The notes beneath the pieces were generated by a model. The model saw only the letters and a program-made list of their open reading frames with translations. It made no database searches and had not been told where the DNA came from. Source: Nodularia sp. LEGE 06071 (GTDB lineage Bacteria > Cyanobacteriota > Cyanobacteriia > Cyanobacteriales > Nostocaceae). From it: DNA of 64,000 nucleotides. The stretch's first letter is position 1; each line of letters starts with the position of its first letter. Shown piece after piece: positions 19,575-28,840 of this stretch. The translations under genes were made by a program, and so were the position numbers. The DNA lies in contig NZ_JADEWH010000001.1 of the NCBI RefSeq assembly GCF_015207755.1, positions 434,001-498,000 on the forward strand. The letters are read 5' to 3'.

Positions 19575-19701
19575 CTATATCACTACAACATTTATTAGTA
19601 AAATTTGCTTTTTTTGAATTAGCATAATGAAAAACTTCAATTATTTATTCTCTACGTTAAATTTGAAGTAAGTTGAGGATTTAATCCCAGGAGCGATTGC
19701 T

Positions 19702-20088
19702 ATGGATATATTGATTGAATCTACAAAAGATTTTGAGCAAGATTTAGAGCAATTTAGTAATACAGAAAAATTTAAGATTATTAAAAAACTGAATCGATAT
19801 GTTGAGTTACTTTCAGTAGACACAAATCTATTTTACAAAAATAGCACACAATTAAGAAATATCAGACTCAATGAAAATTATGATTCTTCCATATATTCTC
19901 TGAGAATTAATGAAAAAATTAGAATCATTCTGACTATTGATGATGATCCCATTTTTGATCGGACAGTGATCACTTTATTTCGAGCTGTCAAGGCTGAAGA
20001 TGCACCAAAAGCATATAATTCAGTTGCAGAGACTCTTTACCAAGACTTCACCGTAGAGAATCAAGAGTTTGAGGTTCATTCTAGCTAA
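19702..20088 (+). CDS. RelE/ParE-like protein
   Basis: A 128-residue, AT-rich gene. The protein resembles RelE/ParE-superfamily toxins: an N-terminal helical hairpin (DLEQFSNTEKFKIIKKLNRYVELL), then strands with IYSLRINEKIRIILTID and ITLFRAVKAED. RelE-fold toxins cut mRNA on the ribosome or poison gyrase. No antitoxin is adjacent; the next gene, overlapping by one base, is itself RelE-like. An AGGAG-type ribosome site lies about 10 bases upstream. The toxin assignment is by fold pattern only. Confidence 0.55.
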   Translation: MDILIESTKDFEQDLEQFSNTEKFKIIKKLNRYVELLSVDTNLFYKNSTQLRNIRLNENYDSSIYSLRINEKIRIILTIDDDPIFDRTVITLFRAVKAEDAPKAYNSVAETLYQDFTVENQEFEVHSS

Positions 20089-20420
20089 TGGCACAAATTA
20101 AGCCTCTTTTAGATGAATATGGTGTGATTCATGAAGCAATTAAGATTTTACCAGAAGATTTAAAAGTTGATTTTCTTCAGGCTTTAGCTGAACTAGAAGA
20201 TAATGAGTGTCATCGAACTAGAAGTTTTCCTAAAACCAGATTACATAAAGTCACAGGTATTAAACAAGCCATATACAGAGCCGATATCGATAAAATATCA
20301 GGTTGGCGTATTCATATTCAATATATTGAAGGAAAAATACATTTAAAAGACATCATCGAAGGTCAACAACATGATGATGTGATTAAAGTCATTAAGTCAA
20401 AGAAGGATAGATATGAGTAA
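20088..20420 (+). CDS. Second RelE-like protein, coupled to the first
   Basis: A 110-residue protein starting on the last base of the preceding stop codon (TAATG), so translation is coupled. The C-terminal half, IYRADIDKISGWRIHIQYI and then LKDIIEGQQHDDVIKVIK, reads like the beta-sheet and final helix of RelE-type proteins. The N-terminal part (LPEDLKVDFLQALAELEDN) is helical. Two RelE-like proteins in one operon without a recognisable antitoxin is unusual; one of them may have become the antidote or an unrelated regulator. Function not established. Confidence 0.5.
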   Translation: MAQIKPLLDEYGVIHEAIKILPEDLKVDFLQALAELEDNECHRTRSFPKTRLHKVTGIKQAIYRADIDKISGWRIHIQYIEGKIHLKDIIEGQQHDDVIKVIKSKKDRYE

Positions 20421-20543
20421 TTCGTAATTTGTAATTCGTAGTTCGTAATTTGTAATATTTTCTATGGCTAATTCCATGCTGTGCTATCGGAAACGCTGCG
20501 CGAACATAGTTCGTAATATTTACTGGATTACTGGGTTAATACT

Positions 20544-20975
20544 TTACAAGTAGGCGAAAAATGCTTCGGGAACTAATCTGAATTTACCAGATTTAAAGTC
20601 AGCAATATCTACCCATAGTGCTTTATGTTGATGATTTTTTGATTCAGAAAATATTAAGCTTTCCAGTTGATAGAATTTGGAATCAACAAAATCACATTGA
20701 TAAAGTTGAATAATTTCGTGTCCTTGCTGACCGTTAAATGTAAAAATACTTTCTATGCAACCCAGATAGTGAATATTTGTTAAGTCTGCTTGAATTTCTT
20801 CTTGAAATTCTCTTGCTAAAGCAGCTTGGCTAGTTTCACCAAAGTCAACTCCACCACCTAAAGCCCGATAATAAGTTTCTTGCTTTACGGGTTCGTAGCC
20901 TTCATAAACAAAAATGCGTTCGCCATCCCGGATCAATCCTAAAGCTAATAGCCGAATTTTTCCTAGTTTGCTCAT
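20544..20975 (-). CDS. NUDIX hydrolase
   Basis: A 143-residue Nudix protein. The Nudix box GGGVDFGETSQAALAREFQEEIQADL, about residues 40-65, fits GX5EX7REUXEEXGU except that the second-last conserved Gly is Ala. The family hydrolyses nucleoside diphosphates linked to another moiety; the substrate cannot be told. It follows DUF3531 in the same direction order (it ends the leftward run) with a gap of 54 bases. No signal peptide. Confidence 0.88.
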   Translation of the reverse strand: MSKLGKIRLLALGLIRDGERIFVYEGYEPVKQETYYRALGGGVDFGETSQAALAREFQEEIQADLTNIHYLGCIESIFTFNGQQGHEIIQLYQCDFVDSKFYQLESLIFSESKNHQHKALWVDIADFKSGKFRLVPEAFFAYL

Positions 20976-21029
20976 CTAAAAATCTCCGGGAATATGGTAA
21001 AGGTGTATTTTAAAGCTTAGGCAATATAG

Positions 21030-21482
21030 TTAATTATCATACATAGAGTGGTTTGGGTTGTCACTATCCTCGACAGGCCAATCTTCATTTTCGCCACCGA
21101 TGTATAATTCCTCAATAGTCACATATTCTTGATTTAACTGTTTGAGAGCATTGATTAAAATATCAAGTGCGATCGCATCACTAGTTCCCATGTCAAACCA
21201 ACAACGCGCCCACTGTCCTTCATACTCAAACTCGCCCATATTGTGCATGAGTGCCAGCAAGCTTTTATCATACCCTTCTGGGTCATAATTCATATAGCTA
21301 ATTTCCAGTCCTGTTTCTTGGACTTGCAGATTTTCGGCATTAAATGCTCCCAATTTTCCTAGATAAAACCAGGAATTAAAAACTTCTTCGACGTATTGCT
21401 TTTCACGTCCAGAAGGAATTGTATTGAACTTCAGCCAAATCCACACATCAAAAGGGTTAATTTCACGGAACTGAATTTGCAT
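21030..21482 (-). CDS. DUF3531 family protein
   Basis: A 150-residue protein opening MQIQFREINPFDVWIWLKFN, then GREKQYVEEVFNSWFYLGKLGAFNAENLQVQ, and MHNMGEFEYEGQWARCWFDMGTSDAIALD. This agrees with DUF3531, a family of cyanobacteria and plastid-bearing organisms with no assigned function. It is acidic at the C-terminus and has no membrane segment. It sits between the TPR-protein gene and the Nudix gene on the same strand. Confidence 0.75.
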   Translation of the reverse strand: MQIQFREINPFDVWIWLKFNTIPSGREKQYVEEVFNSWFYLGKLGAFNAENLQVQETGLEISYMNYDPEGYDKSLLALMHNMGEFEYEGQWARCWFDMGTSDAIALDILINALKQLNQEYVTIEELYIGGENEDWPVEDSDNPNHSMYDN

Positions 21483-21616
21483 TGCGTTGGAATATCTAAA
21501 TTACTATCTCTGAAAATAAGCATATCAGGGTAAGGAGTGGGGAGACGCGATGAATCAAGTTTCTAGAAAAGAGACGCAACTCATCGCATCTGTACAAGAC
21601 TATTCCCTATTCTCAA

Positions 21617-22555
21617 TCAACCACCTAAACTATTTAGCTGGTTAAAAGTATTGTTGCGTTCACGTTCAATTTGTCTGACCAAATCGGCTGGAAGTTGGGA
21701 TCTTTTCGTCAAGGCTTTATCGAAATTAACGATCGCTTCTTGGATGATTGACTGACTTTTAGCTTCTTGTCCCTGTTTTCTGAGGATTTGAGCTTTCAGA
21801 TAAAATAACTCTGGGTGATCAGATGTGGTTTTTAAAGCACTGTTCACATATTCCAAAGCCTGAGAATACTGTTTTAAATCCCGATAAGCAACGGCTATAC
21901 CCCTATCCGCCAAGTATTTCGGCCCAGCATTGGTCTTTAATCTTGCAATAGCATCATCAGGATTAGCAAAGGGTAAATTGACAGAGAGCATCAAGTCCAT
22001 ATAACCCTTGAGCAAATTCAGCTCTGGATCTTGAGGTGCGATCGCTTCGGCTCTGTCTAAATGTTGATAAACTTGTCGCAGCCGAGTTAAGGCTTGGGGC
22101 GCACCTTTGAGTGTTCCCTCACGGGTGATAATTGTTGCACCTTCAAAAAAATGTCCCACAGCAGTGTATATATTGCCACGTAATTGATCTGTAGCAATCA
22201 GCTTTTGTCCAGCTTCTAGAGTTTTCTTGCTGTAAGTATCTAGTGTAGCAAAATCCTTATTTGCGTATGCTAAAGATGCCTTCATGGCATAAGCTAAAGG
22301 TTCATTGGGTTCACTGGATATTGCTTTTTGCAAGTAACTTGCTGCGGCTGGATAATTACCCTGTTGAAAAACTGCTTTAAAAGCTGCTTCTGTATTGTCA
22401 CCAATATTACGAGCTTCGTTAGTGCGAAAAGGATCGCCAGCTAGAGAGGGATTCACCCACAAATTAAGTGCGACTACAGCTACAAAAGTCGCCTGAGCCA
22501 GCTGAGAGAGTTTCGCAAAGCCTATGTGTTGAGGAGTAGAAGACCGTTTAATCAT
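21617..22555 (-). CDS. TPR-repeat protein (Sll0314/Alr1548 type)
   Basis: About 312 residues. An N-terminal hydrophobic stretch (AQATFVAVVALNLWVNPSLAG) looks like a signal peptide or membrane anchor. It is followed by TPR-like helical pairs: GNYPAAASYLQKAISSEPNEPLAYAMKASLAYANKDFATL, then LDRAEAIAPQDPELNLLKGYMDL, then KQYSQALEYVNSALKTTSDHPELFYLKAQIL. This matches a cyanobacterial family named after Sll0314/Alr1548. I chose the ATG at 22555, preceded by AAGGG; a GTG two codons upstream is possible. It is probably periplasmic or thylakoid-lumen facing. Role unknown. Confidence 0.75.
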   Translation of the reverse strand: MIKRSSTPQHIGFAKLSQLAQATFVAVVALNLWVNPSLAGDPFRTNEARNIGDNTEAAFKAVFQQGNYPAAASYLQKAISSEPNEPLAYAMKASLAYANKDFATLDTYSKKTLEAGQKLIATDQLRGNIYTAVGHFFEGATIITREGTLKGAPQALTRLRQVYQHLDRAEAIAPQDPELNLLKGYMDLMLSVNLPFANPDDAIARLKTNAGPKYLADRGIAVAYRDLKQYSQALEYVNSALKTTSDHPELFYLKAQILRKQGQEAKSQSIIQEAIVNFDKALTKRSQLPADLVRQIERERNNTFNQLNSLGG

Positions 22556-22835
22556 TGTCACCCTTAGAAAATTAAAATGCCAAAGAAAGTTAACTATAAT
22601 TTGTGTCGGGTTCAGCCCAAATATTCTACACGGGTTGACTCTGGTTGTGCTGCCATGTTCCCATTTTGGTAACCTTTGTTAAAGGTGAAGTCTGCCACAA
22701 TGTAGAAAAGGAAAAAAGTAGCTTTTTGCAGATGGAATCAGATTTTTACGAAAAAAACTGGTAATTTCAGAAATTTTATTTTTTAGTTAATCTAAGTTAA
22801 CGAGTAATTCGCCAACTTTTTAGTAATCCTCACAA

Positions 22836-23501
22836 ATGCTCTATCTCAGAAATCTAACTTATCATCCCACAGCCAGCCCCACAGCGATTCTCAAATCAAT
22901 TAATCTGGAATTAGCACCCCAGCAGCTAGGTATGATTATTGGGCCGAGTGGTTCTGGTAAAAGTACCTTACTAGAAATTTTGTCTGGACTAGCCGAACCA
23001 ACTTCCGGCTCACTTTTCTGGCGGGAACAAGAACTTATCCCCGAACAGCTACAACAATTGGCCGGGTTAGTATTTCAGTTCCCAGAAAGGCACTTTTGCG
23101 GTGGTACTATTTTAGAAGAATTGCGCTTAGGGCATCCGGAATTAGGGTCAGAGCGAGTTAGGGGAGCATTAACCGAAGTGGGGTTAGAGGATTTATCGCT
23201 TTCCGCCGCACCTCATGCTTTAAGTGGTGGACAGCAGCGGCGTTTGGCTTTGGCGGTGCAATTGATTCGTCAGCCGAATTTACTGTTATTAGATGAACCG
23301 ACAGCGGGGTTAGATTGGTCAATGCGTCGGCAACTGGTAAATTTATTAGCGAAACTCAAAAAAGATTGGACATTGTTGGTAGTGACTCATGATGCTGGGG
23401 ATATGTTGGCGATCGCCGACCGATGTTGGACACTCAACCACGGTGAACTACAATCAGTAGACCCAGAGATACTCAAAGCCAAAGCTCCAGAAGCTGTGTG
23501 A
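22836..23501 (+). CDS. ABC transporter ATP-binding protein (CbiO/ECF-like)
   Basis: A 221-residue ABC ATPase. Walker A GPSGSGKST is at about 37-45, the Q-loop is VFQFPE, the signature is LSGGQQRR and Walker B is LLLLDEPTAGLD. The Q-loop sequence FQFPERHFCGGTILEEL resembles energy-coupling-factor (CbiO/EcfA) ATPases. No permease or substrate-binding gene is adjacent, so the partner must be elsewhere. It precedes rsmG on the same strand with a 216-base gap filled by repeats. Confidence 0.85.
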   Translation: MLYLRNLTYHPTASPTAILKSINLELAPQQLGMIIGPSGSGKSTLLEILSGLAEPTSGSLFWREQELIPEQLQQLAGLVFQFPERHFCGGTILEELRLGHPELGSERVRGALTEVGLEDLSLSAAPHALSGGQQRRLALAVQLIRQPNLLLLDEPTAGLDWSMRRQLVNLLAKLKKDWTLLVVTHDAGDMLAIADRCWTLNHGELQSVDPEILKAKAPEAV

Positions 23502-23571
23502 GAGCGTTGACTGTTGACAGTTGACTAATCACCAAGGGATTTACCCAAAATAAAATACCCCAAAATCGTAG

Positions 23572-23598
23572 GGTGGGTTAGCGACAGCGTAACCCACC
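23572..23598. repeat. Interspersed palindrome GGTGGGTTAGCG...GTAACCCACC
   Basis: A 27-base palindromic repeat with arms GGTGGGTTA / TAACCCACC. The same unit occurs at 26334-26360 and 31446-31472, and a shorter form is part of the duplication next to it. Confidence 0.9.
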
Positions 23599-23756
23599 AT
23601 CATCAATAACCAATGACAAATGACTAACTCAACAATTCCCTTATTGCCAGAAATGGCAGGGTTAGCGACAGCGTAACCCACCATCATCAATAACCAATAA
23701 CCAATGACCAATAACCAATGACTAACTCAACAATTCCCTTATTGCCAGAAATGGCA
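23575..23756 (+). repeat. Tandem duplication covering the rsmG start
   Basis: Copy 1 (23575-23658) and copy 2 (23659-23756) both run from the palindromic repeat through CATCATCAATAACC to the first 13 codons of rsmG (ATGACTAACTCAACAATTCC onward). Copy 2 also has extra AATAACC/AATGACC units. Copy 1 gives an 18-codon stub, MTNSTIPLLPEMAGLATA, because its frame runs into the palindrome and stops at TAA. Confidence 0.92.
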
Positions 23757-24467
23757 GAAATATGGCAGCAAACCCTAAATTGGCAACCCAACGAACAACA
23801 GCAGCAAAAATTTCAGCAGTTGTATGAATTAATTGTGGTAGGTAATCAACAGTTAAATCTAACTCGCATTACTGAACCCGAAGAATTTTGGGAAAAACAT
23901 CTTTGGGATTCATTGCGAGGAATTGCACCACAAGGCCAGTTTATCCCATTCCTCTCAGAAAATACTTCTATAATTGATATTGGCACAGGTGCGGGTTTTC
24001 CAGGTATTCCCGTAGCAATCACCATGCCAAATTGTAAAATTACTCTGCTAGATTCAACCCGGAAAAAAATTAATTTTATTGACGAAACCTTGACTGAATT
24101 GACTCTTAGCAATACTAAAACTTTTATTGGCAGAGCTGAAGAAATAGGTCATCATCCCCAGCACCGAAAAAATTACGATATCGCTTTAATTCGCGCTGTG
24201 GGTAATGCTGCTATCTGTGCAGAATATACTCTACCCTTGCTGAAACAGGGTGGTTTAGCAGTAATGTATCGGGGTAATTGGACAGAAGAGGAAACTAAAT
24301 CTTTGCAAAATGCTGTTAACCAATTGGGTGGAATAATTGAATCCTTAGAACAATTTACAACTCCTTTAACTAACAGTATTCGTCATTGCTTGTACTTGCG
24401 GAAAGTCGTCAATACCCCAGCTAGTTTCCCCCGTGGTGCAGGTGTAGTAAAGCAAAAGCCTTTGTAA
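23718..24467 (+). CDS. rsmG: 16S rRNA (guanine-527 N7) methyltransferase RsmG
   Basis: A 249-residue SAM-dependent methyltransferase. Motif I is IIDIGTGAGFPGIPVAI at about 89-105, followed by ITLLDSTRKKINFI and FIGRAEEIGHHPQHRKNYDIALIRAV, as in RsmG/GidB. It methylates N7 of G527 in 16S rRNA. The start at 23718 is in the second copy of a tandem duplication; the first copy reproduces the same ATG and 13 codons but is truncated. The length is normal. Confidence 0.94.
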   Translation: MTNSTIPLLPEMAEIWQQTLNWQPNEQQQQKFQQLYELIVVGNQQLNLTRITEPEEFWEKHLWDSLRGIAPQGQFIPFLSENTSIIDIGTGAGFPGIPVAITMPNCKITLLDSTRKKINFIDETLTELTLSNTKTFIGRAEEIGHHPQHRKNYDIALIRAVGNAAICAEYTLPLLKQGGLAVMYRGNWTEEETKSLQNAVNQLGGIIESLEQFTTPLTNSIRHCLYLRKVVNTPASFPRGAGVVKQKPL

Positions 24468-24609
24468 ATTTGGTAAGGGGTAATAGGAAGCATTTCACTT
24501 TTGTATAAAGCCCTAAAAAACCTCACCCCAACCCTCTCCTTCTCCAAAGGGAGACGCTACGCGAAAGTAAGGAGAGGGAGCCGGAATATGGATAACTTAA
24601 AATACTTAC

Positions 24610-25941
24610 TCATGGTTTCTGTGTTATTGATTCTACCAAGTTTTGCAATTTAGTAGCAGTTTTTTCGGGTTGTCCATCTATGGGAAACACTAAAACACTT
24701 TTGATTTGTGGATTATTAATTATTGCTTCTAATCGATGAAATTGGTTGTCACTAATGCCAATTCCATCAACACTTCTAACATATTTTAATTCTTCTTGGA
24801 AATTGTCATCATTATAAACTTGAATAAACACTCTATCGATGTTCCAGTTTAGCCAATCAGCAGCAAAATATCTTTTAGCCCAATAAGGATTATGATGGGA
24901 AATATCAAAACTAACTTTGGGGTTAGCTTGTTTAATTCCACTCACCATTTCTTGGACAAACTTTGTCAAATTAGCGGTACGGTCTACTTGTCCTGGTAGT
25001 TCGGCATGGTAGCCTAAATAATCATCCCATTGGACTGCATCAATTTGCGGGTATTTGGTGACAAATTCTACGGAAATATTTTTAAAGAAATTAGCAACTT
25101 CGGGTATCTCTACATCCAGAACATAATGTTCAATATTGGAGTAAGTTCTATCTACACCCGGAACAACCCATCTGCGTGCGATCGCTAAATCAAAAATTGG
25201 GCTATTTTTATCGATTTTAATCCCTTTTTCAAAGTAAGCATGAACTTCCATGTCCTGCTTATGTGCTTCATCAATCAACCAATCTAGCCATTGATCTTGG
25301 AACTTATTGGGACAACTTTTAAACCCCAATTTTTGTTGCATGACATCACTGTTGTACATTGTACAACCATTACCCCAAACGCCATGAATGATTGTATTAA
25401 ATCCTTGGGAACGATATTGGCGAACTCGTTGACGAATCGTTTGTTCGTTAGCATTATTCGTAATATAGTAACGGCTAAAATAAATACCTCTAATTGCTTT
25501 TTTCTTCCAAGGATTTTGAGCTAATGATGTTTTTTGCTCTGGGGTTTTTGGTGGTAAAGTTGGTTTTTTGTTGCTATCGGGATTTACCGTGTTCGTGGGG
25601 GTGGGAGTGGGAGTCAAAGTAGGTGTTATATCAGGAGTGGGAGTGGGAGTCAAAGTAGGTGTGAGATTAGGAGTGGGAGTGGGAGTAAAAGTAGGTGTCA
25701 GATTAGGAGTTGGAGTGGGATTTAAAATGGGTATAGCTATTTGTTGATGCTGAGATAACAGGTTAGTAAACGAATTGCTAATCATGTCTCGATTACTTTT
25801 CTGGCTCAATATCCACCAACCAAATCCTAAAAACAGTAAAATTACTGATATGGGAATATTCGCGCATCCACACCCCTTTGGCTCTTTTTTCTCTGGCGAC
25901 ATAGTAATCTGGTGACTCCCTGATGATGTGAATCTATCCAA
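24610..25941 (-). CDS. Membrane-anchored GH10-like glycoside hydrolase
   Basis: A 443-residue protein. The order is a cytoplasmic N-terminus, a membrane segment (ISVILLFLGFGWWILS, about 31-46), a Thr/Pro repeat linker (about 75-125; TPTPNLTPT, TPTPDITPT units), and a family-10-like glycosyl hydrolase domain from about 150. The domain contains IRGIYFSRYYITN, QDMEVHAYFEKGIKI and DAVQWDDYLGYHAELPG. It resembles the YngK/GHL10 group, thought to act on cell-wall or exopolysaccharide glycans. The linker is encoded by about three near-identical DNA repeats of roughly 39 bases (about 25600-25720). Substrate not known. Confidence 0.78.
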   Translation of the reverse strand: MDRFTSSGSHQITMSPEKKEPKGCGCANIPISVILLFLGFGWWILSQKSNRDMISNSFTNLLSQHQQIAIPILNPTPTPNLTPTFTPTPTPNLTPTLTPTPTPDITPTLTPTPTPTNTVNPDSNKKPTLPPKTPEQKTSLAQNPWKKKAIRGIYFSRYYITNNANEQTIRQRVRQYRSQGFNTIIHGVWGNGCTMYNSDVMQQKLGFKSCPNKFQDQWLDWLIDEAHKQDMEVHAYFEKGIKIDKNSPIFDLAIARRWVVPGVDRTYSNIEHYVLDVEIPEVANFFKNISVEFVTKYPQIDAVQWDDYLGYHAELPGQVDRTANLTKFVQEMVSGIKQANPKVSFDISHHNPYWAKRYFAADWLNWNIDRVFIQVYNDDNFQEELKYVRSVDGIGISDNQFHRLEAIINNPQIKSVLVFPIDGQPEKTATKLQNLVESITQKP

Positions 25942-26070
25942 TATGTACCATCAAGATAGAATGCTGGGATTCCGCAAAAACTCCTAATTATGCGATCGCC
26001 TACATGAGATAAAACCCGAAAATCGCCATAATTATAGCTTTGAGTGATAATTTTATGGAGGTTAAGAAAA

Positions 26071-26325
26071 ATGACACAGGAAGTAACTGACCTCAGAAAT
26101 AGTATTTTACAAGGACGTTACGCAGATGCTTTGGCTATTGTTGATGAGTTAGAGGGGATGAGTAAAAAGGCAATTCTGCGGCAAATTAAATCTTTTTTGA
26201 ATATTTTATTAATCTATTTAATTAAAAATCAAGTAGAATAGCGATTAACAAATTCTGGGATTGCTTTTATTCGTAATTCCATTTTAGAAATTCAAGACGT
26301 GAATCTCAAAGATAATCATATTAAA
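26071..26325 (+). pseudogene. Broken DUF29-like gene
   Basis: Starts with GGAGG and the ATG at 26071, MTQEVTDLRNSILQGRYADA, and reads to LLIYLIKNQVE where an in-frame TAG stops it at 26239. The frame stays homologous-looking after the stop (RLTNSGIAFIRNSILEIQ, then DVNLKDNHIKW). It then runs into an interspersed palindrome at about 26326, and no family C-terminus follows. It looks like a small cyanobacterial DUF29-type protein broken by a nonsense mutation (probably CAG to TAG) and truncated by a repeat. The family name is from memory. Confidence 0.65.
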
Positions 26326-26333
26326 TGGATGAT

Positions 26334-26360
26334 GGTGGGTTACGCTATCGCTAACCCACC
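26334..26360. repeat. Interspersed palindrome, same family as 23572
   Basis: GGTGGGTTACGC...GCTAACCCACC, a 27-base palindromic repeat. It lies between the DUF29-like pseudogene and the stop of icd, and marks the point where pseudogene homology ends. Confidence 0.88.
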
Positions 26361-26375
26361 CTACGTGGGAAATCC

Positions 26376-27797
26376 CTAATCGAAATGTTTGATGATTGCG
26401 TCGGCAAATTCAGAACATTTTAAGGGTTTTACTGGTGGTTCTAGCAACCGGGCTAAATCGTATGTCACTTGACTATTAGCGATCGCATTCCCTAAACCTT
26501 TCTTTACCAAATCGGCGGCTTCTTGCCAACCCATAAATTCCAGCATCATCACACCGGAAAGAATTACAGAACCGGGATTAATCCGATCCAAGCCCGCGTG
26601 TTTGGGTGCAGTGCCGTGGGTAGCTTCAAATATGGCACAGACATCGCCGATATTTGCCCCTGGCCCCATGCCTAAACCGCCGACAATGGCCGCAGCCGCA
26701 TCAGACAAGTAATCGCCGTTTAAGTTCATTGTGGCGAGAATCGAATACTCATCTGGTCTGGTTTGGATTTGTTGGAAAATACTGTCAGCAATCCGGTCAT
26801 TGACCATGATTTTTTCTTTCCATTGACCGTTACCGTGGGTTTCCCAAATTGTGCTGAGAACGGTTTCGACTTCTTGGACAATTTGCGCTTGCTTCTCTGG
26901 TGTGAGGGAATCATAGCCAGGATCAACCTCACGGGCGTTAGCTTCGGCGGAAATATCGGGATTTTTCTCTTTATTACTCAAAATCCAAGATTCCCGTTCA
27001 GTGACGCATTCACTGCGAAATTCACTAGTTACCAATTCATAACCCCAATCACGGAAAGCGCCTTCGGTGTACTTCATGATGTTGCCCTTATGCACCAGTG
27101 TCACCTGTTGCTTGGCTTTGGGCAATAACAAAGCGTGTTTCATCGCTCGGCGGACTAGGCGCTGAGAACCAGTTTTGCTGATGGGTTTGATACCAATACC
27201 AGAATCGAGGGGAATTTGCTTTTTGCCATGTTCTGGGGTGGCGGGGATGAGTTCTTCGTTGAGGATTTTAATCAGGCGATCGCCTATTTCACTGCCCTGT
27301 TTCCACTCAATCCCCAAATAAATATCTTCCGTATTTTCCCGATAAACAATTACATCCAGCTTTTCTGGGTTTTTGTGCGGCGAGGGAGTTCCAGCATAAT
27401 AACGACAAGGACGCACACAGGCATATAAATCGAAAATTTGTCGCAGTGCTACATTGAGAGAACGAATGCCACCGCCTACAGGGGTAGTCAAAGGGCCTTT
27501 AATCGCTATACCATATTCTTTGATGGCGGTTAATGTATCCTGGGGTAAATACTGATAAGTGCCATATAAATCACAGGACTCATCCCCAGCGTAAACCTTA
27601 AACCAACTGATTTGACGTTTCCCTTTGTATGCCTTGGCTACCGCAGCATCTAGCACCTTTTGGGTAGCAGGCCAGATATCTATACCTGTGCCATCGCCCC
27701 GAATAAAAGGGATAATTGGATTATCAGGCACAATCGGTTCACCATTTTTGAAGGTGATTTTTGTTCCGGTTGTGGGGGGGTTAATCTTGTCGTACAT
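26376..27797 (-). CDS. icd: NADP-dependent isocitrate dehydrogenase
   Basis: A 473-residue isocitrate dehydrogenase that makes 2-oxoglutarate, the carbon skeleton for ammonium assimilation and the signal sensed by NtcA. The N-terminus has [17 protein letters not shown]. The substrate loop and phosphorylation-site region are [16 protein letters not shown]. The metal-site region is [19 protein letters not shown], followed by [11 protein letters not shown], a motif of NADP-type enzymes. The length is typical for cyanobacteria, which carry an extra loop compared with E. coli. AGGAG precedes the ATG by 10 bases. It is divergent from gun4. No perfect NtcA box was seen in the upstream gap. Confidence 0.95.
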   Translation of the reverse strand: MYDKINPPTTGTKITFKNGEPIVPDNPIIPFIRGDGTGIDIWPATQKVLDAAVAKAYKGKRQISWFKVYAGDESCDLYGTYQYLPQDTLTAIKEYGIAIKGPLTTPVGGGIRSLNVALRQIFDLYACVRPCRYYAGTPSPHKNPEKLDVIVYRENTEDIYLGIEWKQGSEIGDRLIKILNEELIPATPEHGKKQIPLDSGIGIKPISKTGSQRLVRRAMKHALLLPKAKQQVTLVHKGNIMKYTEGAFRDWGYELVTSEFRSECVTERESWILSNKEKNPDISAEANAREVDPGYDSLTPEKQAQIVQEVETVLSTIWETHGNGQWKEKIMVNDRIADSIFQQIQTRPDEYSILATMNLNGDYLSDAAAAIVGGLGMGPGANIGDVCAIFEATHGTAPKHAGLDRINPGSVILSGVMMLEFMGWQEAADLVKKGLGNAIANSQVTYDLARLLEPPVKPLKCSEFADAIIKHFD

Positions 27798-28076
27798 ACT
27801 TCAAAAACTCCTGAGTGATACGCCGCCCGCCAAAAAAAATCTGGTTTTGACAGGCTAGCTGTTTTTGCTGTGTCTTTTGTTCACCAAGTCACAAGGCGCA
27901 GATTTTCCCCTTATTTCCCTTGTACAGTATTTGGGGTTAAGCTGTGGGATTTAATAAAGCCATTGCAATTTTGTCCGACCAAAAATAGTAAACTACTTTT
28001 CGCTATCAGTGCTTCACTTTCGATAAGATTCGATAGCCAACCGCTTTTTCACGCTCACGCTTACACGATTAATGGC

Positions 28077-28802
28077 ATGACAGACCCAATGATTTTATCA
28101 GGCACAGCTGACATAGACTCTCTCCGACAATCGTTAATTGCTGGGTCTTTTCAAGTCCAACAACAAATCATCCCCCAGTTGTCTAACTTGGGTAATCAGG
28201 GATTAGATGTGTTGATGGAATTTTTACAAAAACGACGTGAACACCCAGCGAATTGGATCGATGGTAAAGCTTACCAAGTCCTGTATAACTCTGATGCACC
28301 TCAAGTTAAACAATTTCTGCTTGACTGTTTTCCTGAAGGAATTGTACCTCTAAAATCAGAGTGCGGGATTGATTACAAATCTTTGCAACAGCTTCTAGCT
28401 GTCCAAGACTTCCAAGCCGCTGATCTCGTGAGTATCCAAAAAATGTGTGAACTGGCGGGGCCAACGGCTGTACAGAGAAAATGGTTGTACTTTACTGAAG
28501 TAGGAAATGCCCCGATTCTTGACTTACAAACTATTAACAACCTCTGGTTAGTCCACTCAGAAGGCAAATTTGGCTTTTCGGTACAGCGAGAAATTTGGTT
28601 GAGTTTAGGCAAAAACTGGGAAAGTTTATGGCCGAAAATTGGCTGGAAAAGCGGTAATATCTGGACGCGATACCCACATCAGTTTATTTGGGATTTAAGC
28701 GCCCCTAAAGGTCATTTACCCCTGTCTAATCAACTCCGGGGGGTGCGGGTGATGGCGGCGTTATTGTCTCATCCGGCTTGGTCTACAAGTAACAAAACGT
28801 GA
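28077..28802 (+). CDS. gun4: Mg-chelatase activator GUN4
   Basis: A 241-residue GUN4 protein: an N-terminal helical bundle (SLRQSLIAGSFQVQQQIIPQLSNLGNQGLDVLMEFLQ) and the C-terminal GUN4 core from about 90, with GIDYKSLQQLLAVQDFQAAD, then WLVHSEGKFGFSVQREIW and GNIWTRYPHQFIWDLSAPKGHLP. It binds porphyrins and stimulates Mg-chelatase in chlorophyll synthesis. I chose the ATG at 28077; the in-frame ATG at 27870 would add about 69 residues absent from the family. It is monocistronic. Confidence 0.93.
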   Translation: MTDPMILSGTADIDSLRQSLIAGSFQVQQQIIPQLSNLGNQGLDVLMEFLQKRREHPANWIDGKAYQVLYNSDAPQVKQFLLDCFPEGIVPLKSECGIDYKSLQQLLAVQDFQAADLVSIQKMCELAGPTAVQRKWLYFTEVGNAPILDLQTINNLWLVHSEGKFGFSVQREIWLSLGKNWESLWPKIGWKSGNIWTRYPHQFIWDLSAPKGHLPLSNQLRGVRVMAALLSHPAWSTSNKT

Positions 28803-28840
28803 AACAAGTGCTGAAATCATCGTCACGAAGGAGTTGAACA

